Assembly (NCBI RefSeq): GCF_003073045.1 | Contig: NC_037598.1 | Coordinates: 25,171,822 to 25,235,821 of the forward strand | DNA length: 64,000 bases | Reading direction: 5' to 3' | From: Pomacea canaliculata | Lineage: Eukaryota > Mollusca > Gastropoda > Architaenioglossa > Ampullariidae | Shown here: in pieces, positions 45,096 through 56,880 of the stretch | Numbering within the stretch: position 1 is the stretch's first letter | Layout: each line of letters starts with the position of its first letter | The notes under the pieces: generated by a model | What the model saw: the letters and a program-made list of their open reading frames with translations, nothing else | Databases searched by the model: none | Told to the model about the DNA's origin: nothing | Program-made: the position numbers and the translations under genes

Positions 45096-47859
45096 TACAT
45101 CAACAAACTTTCATATTGAGAAGCCGTAACCTATGATAGTCAAACAGTCTACAAATGTAAGGACCTGCTGATTAACGGAAGAACCTAAATAAGAGTAAAT
45201 GGAGCTCTCGGGAAATAAGAGATGAAAAAGAAGTTCTGAAACAAACTTACATGAGTTCTGAAAAAAATAATTAAAGTTGTACATTTTAACACAAAAATAT
45301 GGAGCGAAGCTGCTTAGACAAAAGTAAACGATTAAAGCTTTTACAACAGTTTAAACAGGTATCGGCAAAGGTAACAGCAACGATTGGATAAGTCAGGAAA
45401 AGTGCAAACTGAGAGATTAGCCAAGACAATCAACAATCGAAATACCTGTTGACCAGGTAGATCACTGGTGATGGTGTTTGATGCTGCTACTCTCCCGACA
45501 GAAGGGTACTAAGCCGACAGACGGCAGTCAAGTCCTTGTCCATCAACATGGTGTGCAAGCTCTACCTTCCCAGTGTCTAGTACTGCTACTAACATTACCT
45601 TTCCTTCTGCAAGAACTATTTCTCTGTATAATTGCAATTTATACCTCCATCCCTAGTTTGAAAGTGTTCAAACGATAGCTCCTCCCTCTTGTGACCTTTG
45701 AAATAACACAGGTCAGTAGTGACTCTTTGTAAAATGTTTGTTATGACGACAGCCTCCCCCGCTCACCCAAATAATACAAAAGATAACAGGTCAACAGTCA
45801 GGAGCAAAGTTTTGTCAGGTCAGGTGTACTTGCCTAGTATACAGGGCAACGACCTTTCCCTGTAATCGTGGCAACGACCCTTGAAGCACATGGTACCAAA
45901 GGGAGGTCTAATATCCGCCGACAGTCGTCCTCATTGGTTGGATGGACCGAGAGGGATGCAGACAACGAGAAGAGGAATAAATTTAAGATAAGAAAAAAGA
46001 AAAGCGTTGTAGCTACCGTCTGCACTGAGCACGACCGGCATCTGTCTCAGGTCTGAAAGCAGGTGGAACTCACTCTGATGAGCGAGGTGAAGAGAGTCTG
46101 TAGGTGTACAGGACTGACACGTGATCAGACAGCATCTACAGCAGGCACTGTCGTCATTACACTTTTGAATTTTCTAGTATTTTTCCATGTAGTTTTTTTG
46201 GACATGTTAGAAACTCTCTTGTTACAATTTCTGCAAATGGTTTCAGGTACTGAATGTGAACACATGGCTGTCGACCTGTGCTTGTGTTCAGTACTTGAAG
46301 CCTGTGAGTGACCGATGTCGACGAAGGAGAGGATGCTCTTGACCTCCGGCTGTCTGTCTTGTGATTTGCTTAATGGTTGCATCATCGTCGCCTAATTTCC
46401 ATGTGGAAGTACGTGCCTTCGATGCCCTGATACACGTTTGGTATACAACATGTGTCAAGTTCACATTCACATTGTAGGTTGCCTCATCATGTCCTTGTCC
46501 TACTCGACTTTCTGACTTTTTGTACCAATTCATCCCCCGTGCAGACGTAAGGCGAGGGAATGTTTTTTCATCAACCTTTTCAACATGCAACAGCAGTAGA
46601 ACCTTTGTGCCAGAGACGAAAGCAGACGATTAATGAGAGAGGGGAGGGTTGACAAGGAACACTTTTATTCTAAAACTGACTTTAAGTAAAACATTGTATG
46701 CATAATACAAAGTGTAATGACACATTCTTGCGGCGTTGGCATTTGGTTTGATGTTCTTATCATCTATCATTCATTCTCATCGTCATCATATGGAGCAAGA
46801 ACTTTCTACTTTTGTTCTAACGGTTTGGACGTTTTGGTCTGCTTTACAGTCATTTGAATTACCTGTGTCCTTACTACGACTAACTCACTGTAGGGGTCCG
46901 ATTACACTTTCAAAATAAATGTTATACTCAGGTAAGACAGTGGTCCTGTTAGTCGTTACACTGCGTGTAGTAGAATATAACAATTTTTATTCAGACATTA
47001 TTTGCTATGAATATAATGAACTACACAAACTTACAAATGTGTATCTTCTGCTCAGCTGTCAATAATATTGCTGGCTCTCACCTCTTCGTTTATTATTTTC
47101 CTTGATAACGATTGGTCTGGCAAGCTGTCAAGAGCAGTAATTAAAATATATTGAAAATACTCAGGTGACTGTGCATCCGCAAATCTTTACGAATGCAAAA
47201 TGGTTTGGAACAAGTCCTTTTTTTTAATAATGTGCAATGCACAGCGATGAAGGTTTGTACACCGACACACGCAGGCAACATTTAGCCGCCAGGTCTTCAC
47301 AGTTACTATGGAGATGCTTTTCATGGTCAAGCAATGTGTTGATGTTAAAAAAGGTCTCTTCCCATAAAGACGATTTAGCACTGTACATAGCTGGGGAAAT
47401 GGGGAGCCCGGATGTATAGGAAAATGAGATAAAAGTAGTAAGGAGGTTAGGGTTAGGACAGGGAGACATCGTTGCTGATGTTGCTGACTTTCTTGTAATT
47501 GTTTCTGTCTGCTCCTGGAAAGCCACAGATGACTTGGTAAGTACCAGTCGTGACGTGTGAGAAAGTTTGCTTGATCACTGTTCTACTGTTCCACTGTTCC
47601 ACTGTTCCTAGACTTTAGGCTTCAGTTTAGTTTTGGGCGTGTGTTCATATTTTGACACATTCAGTTTGTCCGACCTTTGCCATATCTCTCTTGCCAAAGC
47701 TAGATGTGTGATAGAAGAGCTATGGAAACCTTACCGTTACTAGAAGATTCTTTAACACGCCCATACATGAAAAAAGAAAGCTGTAGAGAAAAGGTGCATA
47801 CGTGCTGTGTAAGATGGTTTACATCGACATTAGATATGTGCCTTCAGAACGAGAACCGC
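45096..47859. other. Intergenic, no gene recognised
   Basis: Frames at 45868-46056 and 46063-46311 were examined. The second has a hydrophobic stretch and several Cys but no supporting splice sites. A GGGTTAGGGTTAGG-like stretch occurs near 47445, and TGTTCCAC repeats near 47580-47610. Confidence 0.45.
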
Positions 47860-48010
47860 GGGTAACCTGCCGGCCCCAAGCCTGGGTGAAGGAGGAGGGT
47901 TGGACGAGGGGCTAGCAACCCCACCCGGTAACGGTAAAGCAACCCCTGCTACAGTGTAACTGCAACCCCATCCTCCACTGAAGGCGGAAAGGGAATAAGA
48001 AGAAGACTAC
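47860..48010 (+). repeat. LINE 5' UTR-like fragment
   Basis: Contains AAGGAGGAGGGTTGG and GGGGCTAGCAACCCCACCC. The same sequence occurs on the minus strand at about 52285-52350, directly upstream of the LINE endonuclease frame, and at 56078-56205, so it marks the 5' end of that LINE family. Confidence 0.7.
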
Positions 48011-48683
48011 AGAATGAAGGGGAATGAAGTCTGAGGGTTAGACACAGCATACTGTACTAAGAGAATATCAAAGGCCTTGCTGTGCGTCGCATGTTAACCA
48101 GACATAAGGTGTCTACATTCTGACACATATTCTTAATCTGTAAGAATTACAAAGAAAATAAAGCAGCAGAAAGACGAGTAATCTAGATTTCAAAAAAACA
48201 AAAACTTATATATATATATCTTCTTGTTCCTATTCGATCCCAGTGGAGCACAGCGCCACAGCCACACACCGACATCGGAACCGATTCTGGACGTCCCTTT
48301 CCAGTTGGGACCATGCCATGCCACCCGTCTCTGCCTCTCTGTGGACTGATCTCCTCCATGTCTGTCTGAGTCTCCCAACCCTTTGCTTCCTCTGTGGGTT
48401 CCAGTCAGAGCTTGTCTAGTTAAATTGTCGGCTGGCTTTTGCAAAGTGTGACCAATGCTGACTATGCTGCCAAGGTAGGTCAAACGGTCAGACTCTGTAA
48501 TACATTCTCCATGTAGTTGGAGTGGAGCTTCTTGCTTGTTGTTGACCCGCATGACCTCCGTCTTCTTGATGTTGATGGTCAGGCCAGTCATCGCTGCTTC
48601 TTCTGCGAGCCGAGTGAGCTTTGTCTGTGCGTGTTGTTGCTTGATCGATCTGGTTTTCTGTATGTCCATCTGGTGAAGTCCAG

Positions 48684-48708
48684 GGCTGGTGTGCACAAGC
48701 GAACTTAA
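48684..48708. repeat. PIF/Harbinger left terminal inverted repeat
   Basis: A 25-bp terminal repeat beginning GGCTGGTGTGCACAAGCG. It matches the right end with one mismatch. CAG lies on both outer sides (48681-48683 and 51757-51759). Confidence 0.85.
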
Positions 48709-48938
48709 ACATGAACTTAAGCTTAAGTTGGCTGACTCAACTTTAAGTACAGTAATTCGGTGTGCACAAGACAACTCAAGTCCGCTAAGTACAAAATTTC
48801 TTACTCAACTTTAAGACTGCCCTCCCCCTGGTATAAACCCTTACTTAGCCGAGTCGGGCGACTTAAGTTAGCACATTTCTGATTTCTTCGCGTGAAGAGT
48901 GACAGAAGATGGCAGTGAGATGACTGTGCTTTAGAATG

Positions 48939-49153
48939 ATGACAAGAAGACATTTGAGGAGGGAATGTGTGTTTCGTGACAGACACAATCCTTTTGACCT
49001 GTATGATCCGTGATATAGCCCTAGTTGCTGGCACGGCATAAAACACAAACAATGTGACCTGTATGACGACGTTGAACTCTACGCTCGATTTCGCTTTCGG
49101 CGAGTCGATATCTTGTACCTGTGCGATTTAATACAGGAGGACATCGACCACCC
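48939..49153 (+). pseudogene. Harbinger transposase N-terminal fragment
   Basis: From ATG at 48939 the frame gives CVFRDRHNPFDLYD and stops. A further segment from 49056 gives DLYDDVELYARFRFRR and LCDLIQEDIDHP. Both match the N-terminus of Harbinger transposases (FRDRxNPFDxYDDxELxxRFRFxR...). The DLYD motif appears twice, so about 60 bases seem to have been inserted or duplicated. Confidence 0.7.
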
Positions 49154-49949
49154 TGGCTTTTAAATTTGACCATTTTTTAAAATTCTGGGCTCATTCCCGT
49201 TTTTGCTCTCCACGAGAACTGATGGCAACTGCTATGTCTTTCCACAGCTGATTTTTTTTCTTCGCGGTCAATACATAAACAAAACATAACAAAAACTACC
49301 GCACATATCAATTTACATAAATAGATCAACAAACATATCTCTGACAATCTACACAAATCTTTCCTCCATCTCATCATGCCCTACCCTATGAAAGGACCAG
49401 CTGACGCTAGTAACAGTATATATAGGTTGTAGTGGTTTGTCTTTCAGTTGTAGCCTACACAAATACTGATAGCTTTCAACATACATCAATAAATAACACA
49501 TATTTCAGGCAGTTCGCACATTTCAACTGTACACTGAACTTATACTTATCTATACATTTATGACATTAGCTACATCTTTGCATAGCTCACCCATATATTA
49601 TCTTCACGTATACAAATACCAAATCAGGGAAGGAAAAGTCTATTCACACACATTTTCAAGTAGGTATAGGGTATCCAGACTACGAGGAGACATAAGGGAT
49701 ACATGATTATTTAGAGATACATAACAATATATGTATGCATAACTAACAAGCAATATTTTACAATATACCAACATAAAAAACAAACATATACACATAAATT
49801 AACAAACATTTTAAGAATACATACATCTGCCCAGAGAAGCCACACAAATAAAGCAATCATCATAGAATGCACCTTGGAGCTCATGTGTCATAGGATGACA
49901 GCACAATATTAATGTATATCAAGACATATGTAGTTTTTGATAATCAAGA

Positions 49950-51465
49950 TAAGATAAATGTATATAATCAGTATTTAGTTTAGTTAACAAGTTGTTCACA
50001 GGATAGCCAGTGTTTAGCAAACTTTTCTTTGGTTAATTGTAAACATGCATTAAATTTTTCAATTCAATATCTGTGTTTCAATATTTGGATATAGGGTTCT
50101 AACTGGGGGATAACTTTTTTAAATATACAAGAATATATGTATGCTTTTGCCAGCAATAAAATTAAATCAAATGGAACATCTGTCTCAAAGTTATTATTGC
50201 ATCCAAATAAAATCAAATGTTCACTAAAAGTTATCTTAGGTGCATTTGTACATTTGTCTAATATACAATTTTGTAAGTTTTTCCAAAAAAAATTAACAAA
50301 TTTACACTTCCAAAAAAATATGCTGAATATTTTCTTTATCATCTCTGCAAAGGCTGCAGACATAATCCTCTTCTAGTCTATGTGGAATAATATTACTCTT
50401 GTCGCCCAGATTCTATGTAACACTCTGATTTGAAGCCGTTTTAATTTAATATCTTTTATATTAGCCATTGCTTTAAATATAACATGCCAATCAACATTTC
50501 TATTTATCCTTTTATCCCAGTGAAAGCAACAGTTTGGTATACATGCGTTAGATAATATTTTATCATAATATGGTCTTGCTCCGTTCTGTATTATTCGAAT
50601 TATTCTCAGAGTTTTGTTTGTGTCATATGTAGAAGGAGATAAATCTGTTTTATTCCTTCTATTTAAGTTTATGTATGTTTTTATGGCCTTTATGCAACCA
50701 TTAAAAGAGACAAAGTCAATGTTAACATCATATTTATTTTTAACAGCTTGATATGATAGAAAGTTTCCTCTTTCATCTGTCAAGTGTTTGAGTATACATC
50801 TTTCTCCACCCATCTTCTATATAGAATTGGCTTATTCCCAATTGTTATTCTATCGTTACGAAAGATAGGTTCTGACAAAATTTCATGTTTATCACACACT
50901 ATATTCTCTCCAAAAATCCTGTATGCTTTTAGTATATCCATCCAGAAGCTTTTTGCATTAATATAGTGGTAAACTGCAGGGCCCAGTTTGTCCAAATAAC
51001 CTATTATTTTATGTGTAGACAGAAGATTTTTTTCCAGTTGTGGTTACTTTTCTTTATTTTCTGCAGCCATGATAATTTTAATGCATTCATATAAGTTTTA
51101 ACATCAGGTATGCCTATATGCCTCCAGCCTGGATATTTTTCTATTAATTTTATCATTTTTTTCCATTCCATACAAACCTAAAGATAGATTTCTGTATGTC
51201 ATTTATAACAAAGTCTGGAGGGTCAGGTAGGAGTAACCAAAGGTGTACTAGTTTTGATAAAATTAAGGACTTATAAGTATTGCTACTCTCCCTAATGGAG
51301 TTAATTAACTGTCTCTTTAATCATATTTTGTACAACATTCTTATTTTAGCAAGCTTGCTATCGTAGTTTAATTTTATACAGTCTTTTACGTAGGTCTTTT
51401 TTTTTTTTTTTTTTGATAATTGTTTCCATTTTTTCAGGTAAATACCTCAATCTCAAAAGATAGTA
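49950..51465 (-). pseudogene. L1/Tx1-like LINE, C-terminal fragment
   Basis: Minus-strand frames give, from high to low coordinates, ALSKLVHLWLLLPDPP-like, FRFVWNGK-like, SWLQKIKKSNHNWKKIF-like, a NKPILYRRWVEKDV segment with a downstream GERCILKHLTDERGNFLSY segment, and a final FFWKNLQNCI segment. These correspond to the region after the reverse transcriptase in L1/Tx1-type LINEs. Stops and shifts separate the pieces, and the catalytic part is missing. Confidence 0.7.
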
Positions 51466-51731
51466 TCGTGGTTGAAAAGACTGAACAAGACCAAACATAA
51501 AAGCGTAACACACGAACAAAGCGAGTGTTGATTGGCTGTTTGTCTATAAATAGCCAGTGACGCGAGAGAATTCCCGGGCAATTCCGAAAAGGACGAGAGG
51601 TCACTGTCTTGACCCATTTCTTAAGTAAGCAAGCAGTTGAGTCCGCTTGTGCACACCGATGAGAATTCTCGCCAGCAGCGAACTCAGCTGAGTAAAGTTT
51701 GCGGTTAAGTCGGCCAACTTAAGTATGAAAT

Positions 51732-51756
51732 TTAAGTTCGCTTGTGCACATCAGCC
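51732..51756. repeat. PIF/Harbinger right terminal inverted repeat
   Basis: Inverted copy of 48684-48708 with a single mismatch (A for G at the sixth base from the outside). Followed by CAG. Confidence 0.85.
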
Positions 51757-52370
51757 CAGGTGGTCTTGTGAATGGTTTTGTGTTGAAAGACTGTGCCTCC
51801 GACTACAAGGTCATTGAACAAGTCTGTGAGCAGCTCATCATTTTCATTGCAGTTGCCCACACCGTGCTTTCCCATTATGTGTCCTTTGTCTGTGTTGTCA
51901 TTTCCAACTTTGGCATTCATGTCGCCCATTATGATCTTTAGGTCTCGTTTTGGAGTACAAACAACCAGTGCTTGTAGGGAATTGTAATAGTCTTCTTTTT
52001 CCTCTTCTGTAGCTGCGTTGGTAGGTGCATAGCACTGGGTGATCGTGATCGTTCTTCCTTTGGAGTTGAACCTGGCTGACATGAGTTGTGGGGACACTGG
52101 TTCCCATGCTATTAGTGATCTTGCTATTAGTGATTTTTGCCATGGCCGTGAGAAGATGGTTCGGCGAGCTGGCTTCCCGAGGGCTTTCCCCAGCACGCGT
52201 CATAAGCTCATCCAAACAGGAATCTTCCCGTCCAGGCTCCAGTTGTACAGTTGGTATGTTTGTGGTTTCTGTAGCGTTTTAGTCTTTGTCAGGGTGGGGA
52301 TGCTAGCCCCACACCTAACCCTCCTCCTTCATCTGGGCTTGGGACTGGCAGGTTACTCGAGTGGTTTCCA

Positions 52371-53035
52371 GGCAGAGTTATATATATATATAGCCATGAT
52401 CGGTTAATATTTGAATCGATCTTTGAAGAAGTTGAACATACAGACTCCACGCTTTCTCCAAAGGTATAACACGATGGGTTATGACTGGGAATTAGTATCA
52501 ACACAGCGTTTGAAGTTCGTCTGAAAGCAGTACGGATCCAGTAGGGTACCTCGATTAAAACTTATTTTAATTCAATTTCTAACTTTTATTTTAACATAGC
52601 AGTGTATTTTCCTGATAGTTTAATAACCAAGGAATCCATATTTAAAGAAAAGTCAAACTGCACAAAGCTGACTCCTGTCGCCTTTCGGGGCCTCGAGCAC
52701 ACAACTGTTCCGAGCGACTTCAGACTCATTTCGTCGTGTAGGTCACATATAGTCGGGTTCTTACCAAACGATCCTTTGATACAAGTGCACTTAGAGATAG
52801 GTAACAGCGGCGTCTGTCAATGTCAAGGCTTGTCTTTGTCCTGTGCGCTCTCACAGGTGTTACAGTTTTCTCACATGTCACGCATGGCTAGTTCTGCACG
52901 GTAGTCTAGTCACACGAGGTTCAGATGCACATACTTGTCCACAGGAAAGTAACTGAAGTACATTCCAGACACCGAATTGCTTCTCTTATTACCAACAAGG
53001 CCAAAACATTTTTGCAAAAACGTTTAAAAAAGTCG
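52371..53035. other. Intergenic, no gene recognised
   Basis: Between the LINE and the large inverted repeat. Short open frames at 52602-52904 have no domain and no partner exon. Confidence 0.4.
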
Positions 53036-53465
53036 GTGAGGCTGTTGTATATATACATATGGTTCAGTGGTACGAGCTGGCATTGTGGGGATGCTCTTGA
53101 TGTCGGCGATGTGTGTGCGTGCGGGCATGTCTTATTTTGCTTAGTTTTCTTTTCCAATCGTTGTTGTTTCACTTGTTTATTTCTCTGCTGGCTCTTGGTG
53201 TCTTTCTTTATTAGTTGTCTGGTATTGACATGAGTTGGCGTTGGGGTTAGCTATGATTGGGATTAGGGTTAGGCTTGTGTTGGGTTGTTGCTTATATCTG
53301 TTCACAGAAAAGCTGGTATATGTAAGCACACTACACAAACACACTGAGCCAGGTTTACTTGATTGCTAATCCCTCCCTAAACACGCCCCCTGGCTTAGTG
53401 CAGTCAAGCAGCACACGGACTTGCCGCAGGTGTTACCTGACTTGTTTGGGAAACTTTTTACTTTC
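53036..53465. repeat. Large inverted repeat, left arm
   Basis: Imperfect reverse complement of about 54620-55207. Shared landmarks include CAGCTTTTCTGTGAACA-type sequence, the GTGTAGTGTGCTTACATATACCAGC stretch (read in two parts), the GGGGGCGTGT block and the ATATATACAACAG edge. The spacer is about 1.15 kb. Confidence 0.8.
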
Positions 53466-53759
53466 TCCTTCATACATCCTCGGCTTGAAAGGACAAGCTG
53501 TTGTCACCAACAATGACCCTAGATAAATTTCGTTTAGATCAGTGTCATATGACAACGTCCAATCAGAATTGACCAGTTCTCTTAGTGCCGTGTGCAAACC
53601 AGCGTTCTTCACTGTCAGAATAATCTACGATTTCGTCTTAATTAACATGGAGAAAGCGACTTAAATCGAACCCATTAACGGGTGGCTGTTCAAATTTGCG
53701 TTTCAGTATCTATGGCAAGTTGGAAATGTGTGGGTAAAATCTGGGCAGTCTCCCTGTAT

Positions 53760-54030
53760 TAATGTTTACTCAATGTGGACAGAGTCTGTATATGTGAGAG
53801 TAATGTCAAGTCAATGTAGATAGTATCTGTGTATATGTGTCTAATGTCTAGTCAATGTGGATAGTATCTGTGTATGTGTGTCTAATGTCTAGTCAATGTG
53901 GATAGTATCTGTGTATGTGTGTCTAATGTCTAGTCAATGTAGATAGTATCTGAGTATGTGTGTCTAATGTGTAGTCAATGTGGACAGAGTCTGTGTATGT
54001 GAGAGTAATGTCAACCCAATGTGAGCAGTG
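53760..54030. repeat. 41-bp minisatellite
   Basis: Six to seven copies of a 41-bp unit containing CTAATGTCTAGTCAATGTGG and TAGTATCTGTGTATGTGTG. Unit starts at 53841, 53882, 53923 and 53964 are exactly 41 apart. It lies in the loop of the large inverted repeat. Confidence 0.9.
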
Positions 54031-54619
54031 TCTGTTTGTCTATGACAGGAAGAGAAAGCCGACGAGAAAGAAAGAGTGTTTATTTAGAATACGTGTATAT
54101 GTATGTGGAAAATATTCACAGGGGTGTATCAACCACAGTGCAAGCAACAGCTTCTGCAAGTGTGGATGTGAGTGTGATTGGTATTTGTGAATAAGTGGCG
54201 ACCATCATCAAGTCAAATTCCTAATGTAGTATCGCTTGGTAAATAAACGAATTCCTGTTTTTAGTGGTAATAAGAATAAAAATAGTAACAAAAATGTCGT
54301 CAGCGAATCACATGAAATTCAACGTCTCATAAAGCCAGCCAGCAAGCCATCCAGCCAACTAAGCAGGATGCATACTGTTCAATCACGGTTAGTGATCAAC
54401 AAAGGCAATAAAATCGTCTTTTCTAAAAGAATCACGATTTATTCATTTGTAAGCGTTCGCCACATGGTGGCAGGAGAGAAAAGAGTCCTTCAGCCATCAG
54501 TGAGCACCGTCCATCATCACACACAATTCTGTTGAGATCAACTATTCACATGCTGCCTCCCGAAGGCACAGCTGGTGGTCGGTTAATGTTCACGTTGGTG
54601 AACGTGCCTGAGTGTGTGT

Positions 54620-55207
54620 AGACCTGTAAAAAGTTTCCCAAACAAGTCACGTGAGAGTTGCGGCACCAGCAAGTCCGTGTGCTGCTTGACTGCACTCAGC
54701 CAGGGGGCGTGTCCAGGGAGGGATTTGCCCCACCCACCCTGCTGACAGGAAACACGAAGTGTTCAGCCAATCAAACGTTACCTTGCTCACTGTTCAGGGA
54801 AGGGTTGGGGGCTAAATTTTTTTCTCACAGTGACTAGGTCAGGAAAATTCAGATGATGAGACTAAGCCACCAAGCAAGTAAACCTGGCTCAGTGTGTTTG
54901 TGTAGTGTGCTTACATATACCAGCTTTACTGTGAACACATATAACCAACATCCTAACTGTAACTAAACCTAACCCAAAGCCTAACCCTAATCTCAATCAT
55001 AACTAACCCTAACGCTATCTCATGTAAATGCCAGACAATTAATAAAGAAAGACATCAAGAGCCAGCAAAAAATAAAGAAATGAAACAACAACGACTTGAA
55101 AAGAAAACTAAGCAAAATAACAAACACATCGCAGAACTCAATCCAACAACATAACTACGATGTCAGCTCATACAACTGAACTATATAATTATATATATAC
55201 AACAGCT
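54620..55207. repeat. Large inverted repeat, right arm
   Basis: Pairs with 53036-53465. The right arm is longer and has extra short insertions. No transposase, target duplication or clean termini were found, so the type of element is open. Confidence 0.75.
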
Positions 55208-55394
55208 CCATGGACACCAGGGATGCTTTCTAGTATGTTTTTTTCTCCGACTTCTAAAACCGTTTTAGCTAAAGTGTTTTGGCCTTAGTAACATTATTAT
55301 ACACGGTCTCTGCATCTCCATCAACCTTACCTTTATAATACGACATTTACATCCTATCTACACAACTGTCGAGGGAGAAAAAAAGAAAGAAAGA

Positions 55395-56077
55395 GTTATT
55401 TATAGCTTTTTCTGGTTTTCCTTTTAGAAGTAAGAATACTGGGTGAGCTTCGTGGACCACGAACAGCCCGTGTCACCGGTAAGCACTTTGTGTCGTTGTG
55501 GGTAATACGTGTATACAAAACAATTTCAAACAGAAAAACAATCAAAAGTAAACAAAGTAATAATGTAATTAGAGAACTATCTGAAGACACAACCTTGCCG
55601 CCGATGTCTGACCGGTCGTCTCTTGTGTTTAGCTTCACACAGACATGGCCGCTCGTCTGCTTCCTCAGAATGTTGACCTCATACATGACGTCATTCGCAC
55701 CATTACTTTGACATCATTAACTAACTTCCTCCATAACAGTAGCCGCTATAAATAGTATCATTAAGACATGTAATATTTAAAATGTAATGTTGCTGCTATA
55801 AATATTATTTAACATATATGCTTTCTACCATTTTTTTTTTAAATCTTGCAGATATTTGACCCTCAGAATCATGTAACTAAATGACATTCGATATCTTGTC
55901 AGTCTAACACTCAGTCTATGGTTAATAAAATATAATTCTAGTTCGTCTCGCTTGCCCGCTTTATTCTTTGTTCGTTCATTCAATTATTTGCTTGTTGAAT
56001 TTATTTCATTGCTTATTGCGAATAACTGTGTACACCACACATAGTCTGTGGAAACTTTTACTTGGTCTCTCTTTCAG
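55395..56077 (+). pseudogene. Inverted fragment of the secreted-peptide gene (copy C)
   Basis: Plus-strand counterpart of the minus-strand region 33150-33740. It holds the end of intron 1, exon 2 (55428-55478, 51 bases), all of intron 2 and its acceptor (GGTCTCTCTTTCAG at 56077). Exon 1 is absent because homology ends near 55395, and exon 3 is replaced by LINE-derived sequence. Exon 2 is symmetric (phase 1 to phase 1), open in the required frame and very different from exon 2 of copy A, while the introns are nearly identical. Most likely a gene fragment. An unseen upstream exon cannot be excluded. Confidence 0.65.
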
Positions 56078-56205
56078 ATTATTATTCCCTTCCCGCCCTC
56101 AGGGAAAGCTGGGGTTGCAGTTACACTGTAGCAGGGTTTGTTTTATCGGGTGGGGTTGCTAGCCCCTCGCCCAACCCTCCTCCTTCATCCGGGCATGGGG
56201 CCGGT
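56078..56205 (-). repeat. LINE 5' UTR-like fragment abutting the copy C acceptor
   Basis: Reverse complement of the sequence at 47860-48010, beginning at or next to the base after the exon 3 acceptor of copy C. Read in the plus direction and in the phase required by that acceptor, it is open for about 81 codons to a TAA at 56320-56322, with five Cys. Confidence 0.6.
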
Positions 56206-56880
56206 GTAGCGAGACAAGATTTCCAACCAAGACTATCGTTCCAAGCGAGGTGTGCGTCTTGTTGTAAGGACAGAACCGAACTCTCAGCGAGAGCCAATGG
56301 TCTGTGCATACTACAAAATTAAATTTAACAGTTGAGAAACACGTGAAACTTCTAGGTTCAAATTATTACAGCTTGCAAAGAGATATGGATAGCGGACTAT
56401 TTTCTTTTGATATCACTGCGCGAGTGGGTGTTTGATCGTCTGCTAAATAGTAACTACAAGTAACTACAAGTCAAATTAAAAAAAAAATAACATAAAAAAG
56501 CTAAACACATTCAACTGTCCGACTTCACTTGTTTTGATAAATATCTCTGTGTCACTTTTTTGTTGTTAAATCGTCAGACATATTTCATGCCTATAAATGC
56601 ATCGTATACATGCTTTGCTCGACTGTAAATCTCTTCCATTTCTGTTTGGAAGTGGGGAGAAAAGTGAAATATTTTAATGACAAAATACAATATGATATCT
56701 TTACAATTAGATATATCTAATAAAAAATTTATTTTTGTTTATTCAAGTAAGTCATTTGCATAGAAATCTTTGATTCGCTATCCAAGTAAATTTGATTTAT
56801 CTGTCTTCTGTAGTCTTCCTGGAGTGAGAGAAGAAATTTTGAAACCAAAAGAAGAAAGACTTGAGACGCCCTTGACCACA

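Larger units (their letters stand above)
48684..51756 (+). mobile_element. PIF/Harbinger DNA transposon, interrupted by a LINE
   Basis: The 25-bp inverted termini, the 3-bp CAG duplication and a plus-strand transposase N-terminus at 48939-49153 agree on PIF/Harbinger. GTGTGCACAAG recurs inside both ends (about 48760 and, inverted, about 51645) as subterminal repeats. The interior from about 49160 to 51465 is mostly an L1/Tx1-like LINE in minus orientation, so the rest of the transposase is missing. Confidence 0.8.
48228..52370 (-). mobile_element. Minus-strand LINE split by a PIF/Harbinger element
   Basis: A 5' UTR-like block (52285-52350) precedes endonuclease motifs at about 52200-51760 (QCYAPTN, GDMNAKVG, HGVGNCNENDELL). 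After the 3.1-kb insertion the frame resumes exactly at SPDGHTENQID. It then jumps to the late reverse transcriptase (TINIKKTEVMRVNNK, DRLTYLGSIVS), and after another gap to the C-terminal region near 48430-48230. The palm domain is deleted, so the copy is dead. Confidence 0.8.

Noticed and set aside
54236..54535. A 99-codon frame between the inverted repeat arms
   Set aside because: No domain, no splice signals, and it lies in a rearranged repeat spacer.
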